Source: Adiantum capillus-veneris (Eukaryota; Streptophyta; Polypodiopsida; Polypodiales; Pteridaceae). Taken from it: a stretch of 64,000 bases of DNA. The translations under genes and the position numbers were made by a program. The notes below the pieces were generated by a model. That model did no database searches. It saw only the letters and a program-made list of their open reading frames with translations, and was not told the origin of the DNA. The DNA lies in the NCBI GenBank assembly GCA_014529385.2, contig CM043955.1:149187640-149251639 (forward strand), in the 5' to 3' direction. This document shows, one piece after another, positions 63,571 to 64,000 of this stretch; within the stretch, counting starts at the first letter, position 1; every line of letters begins with the position of its first letter.

Positions 63571-64000
63571 CTAAGCCATAATTTCTAATGGTTCTCGTCG
63601 GAGGTGGTCCTTCTCTTCAAACTCGTTCCATGGGTGGTCCTTCAAGCTCGGTCGACCCTTGTGTCTTTGGCTTAATCTCTGCTTGATACCTTGAATAGTG
63701 TGGGGGTTCTTGCAAATCCCTGAGCCCTCGTGTAGCTGGATAACCCTCTCGGTTTCGGTCTGGTTCCATTGTTGCACTTTGTCAAAGCCATGCCTGCAAT
63801 GATGGCTGGTTTGCTGGTTGGTCTTGGTTGGTGAATGCTTGTGGTCTGGTGGAATGTGATGTAGCGTCATACTCATCTGAAAACGGATTTGTTGACTTAC
63901 TTGGGGTGTGGGCGGCTCTCGATATTTCCTCAAGGGCGTATGCTGATGCTCCTGGACCTGTTGCTCTTTCTACTTCCTCTGGAAGAATACGTTGGTATTC
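63571..64000 (-). CDS. gag: B2 gag N-terminal region (runs off the window)
   Basis: Only part of the N-terminal region is seen, in at least one frame (SQQIRFQMSMTLHHIPPDHK). It is less well kept than the B1 N-terminus. The 5' leader and LTR are beyond 64000. Confidence 0.4.

Larger units (their letters stand above)
48564..64000 (-). mobile_element. Non-chromovirus Ty3/gypsy element B2 (runs past the window end)
   Basis: Minus-strand order: gag (from beyond 64000 to about 61100), canonical protease (about 60770), linker, reverse transcriptase/RNase H (about 59400-58000), two pre-integrase modules, integrase, second retropepsin-like domain, W-I-P-K tail (to 55084), noncoding trailer with four palindromes, accessory gene (52269-49547), polypurine tract, 3' LTR (49495-48564). 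Inserted in gag of A2. It is more complete than B1 and shows the family plan, with around ten breaks. The 5' LTR is outside the window. Confidence 0.87.

Noticed and set aside
1-64000. tRNA or rRNA genes
   Set aside because: No complete cloverleaf or rRNA-like sequence was noticed; the only tRNA-related matches are primer binding sites.

Overview
The window reads as a repeat-dominated stretch of a land-plant nuclear genome. Evidence: Ty3/gypsy LTR elements with plant-type primer sites (initiator Met tRNA and an Asp-tRNA-like site), a chromovirus with a C-terminal chromodomain, non-chromovirus elements carrying an extra reading frame after integrase, a hAT transposase remnant, long (GA)n, (TA)n and (CA)n tracts, and short spliceosomal introns. 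Very sparse genes and many nested elements suggest a large genome. A fern or other seed-free plant is my guess only; nothing here settles it.

Layout. 1-3145: low-complexity DNA and a decayed LINE-like ORF1/endonuclease remnant. 3146-9869: chromovirus copy A1 (+), with 5' LTR, primer site and gag-pol, its 3' end lost. 9870-21800: element B1 (-), joined to A1 at a broken edge, with gag, protease, integrase and a post-integrase module, but no reverse transcriptase; its 5' LTR sits in element C. 21801-26240: element C (-), integrase plus a long extra gene. 26408-26668: a short terminal-inverted-repeat element. 27411-28070: a fragment with W-I/V-P-K motifs.

28.2-40.5 kb is different: a promoter-like palindrome cluster, a (GA)n tract, an array of eight hairpins (six with one shared loop sequence but different stems), and then a set of genes with short introns. 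These include a divergent histone H3 with a very long tail, two opposite-strand genes of unknown function (one of them cleanly open), a broken protein kinase and a broken RING-finger gene. A hAT remnant closes it. No capsid, DNA polymerase or packaging gene is visible, so I do not call it viral.

41.0-64.0 kb is a three-level nest: a ~1.04-kb tandem LTR-like repeat (B3) interrupted by chromovirus copy A2 (-), itself interrupted at 48564 by element B2 (-), which runs off the window.

The B family is the most unusual retroelement. After integrase it carries a second retropepsin-like domain, a W-I-P-K repeat tail, a long noncoding trailer and a coiled-coil accessory gene. Trailer and leader hold 24-bp palindromes spaced at about 285 bp or about half that, and B1 and B2 differ in the palindrome by a symmetric pair of substitutions. 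B2 also has a tandem duplication of the module before integrase. All LTR elements are treated as fossils; coordinates come from reading by eye and boundaries may be a few bases off.
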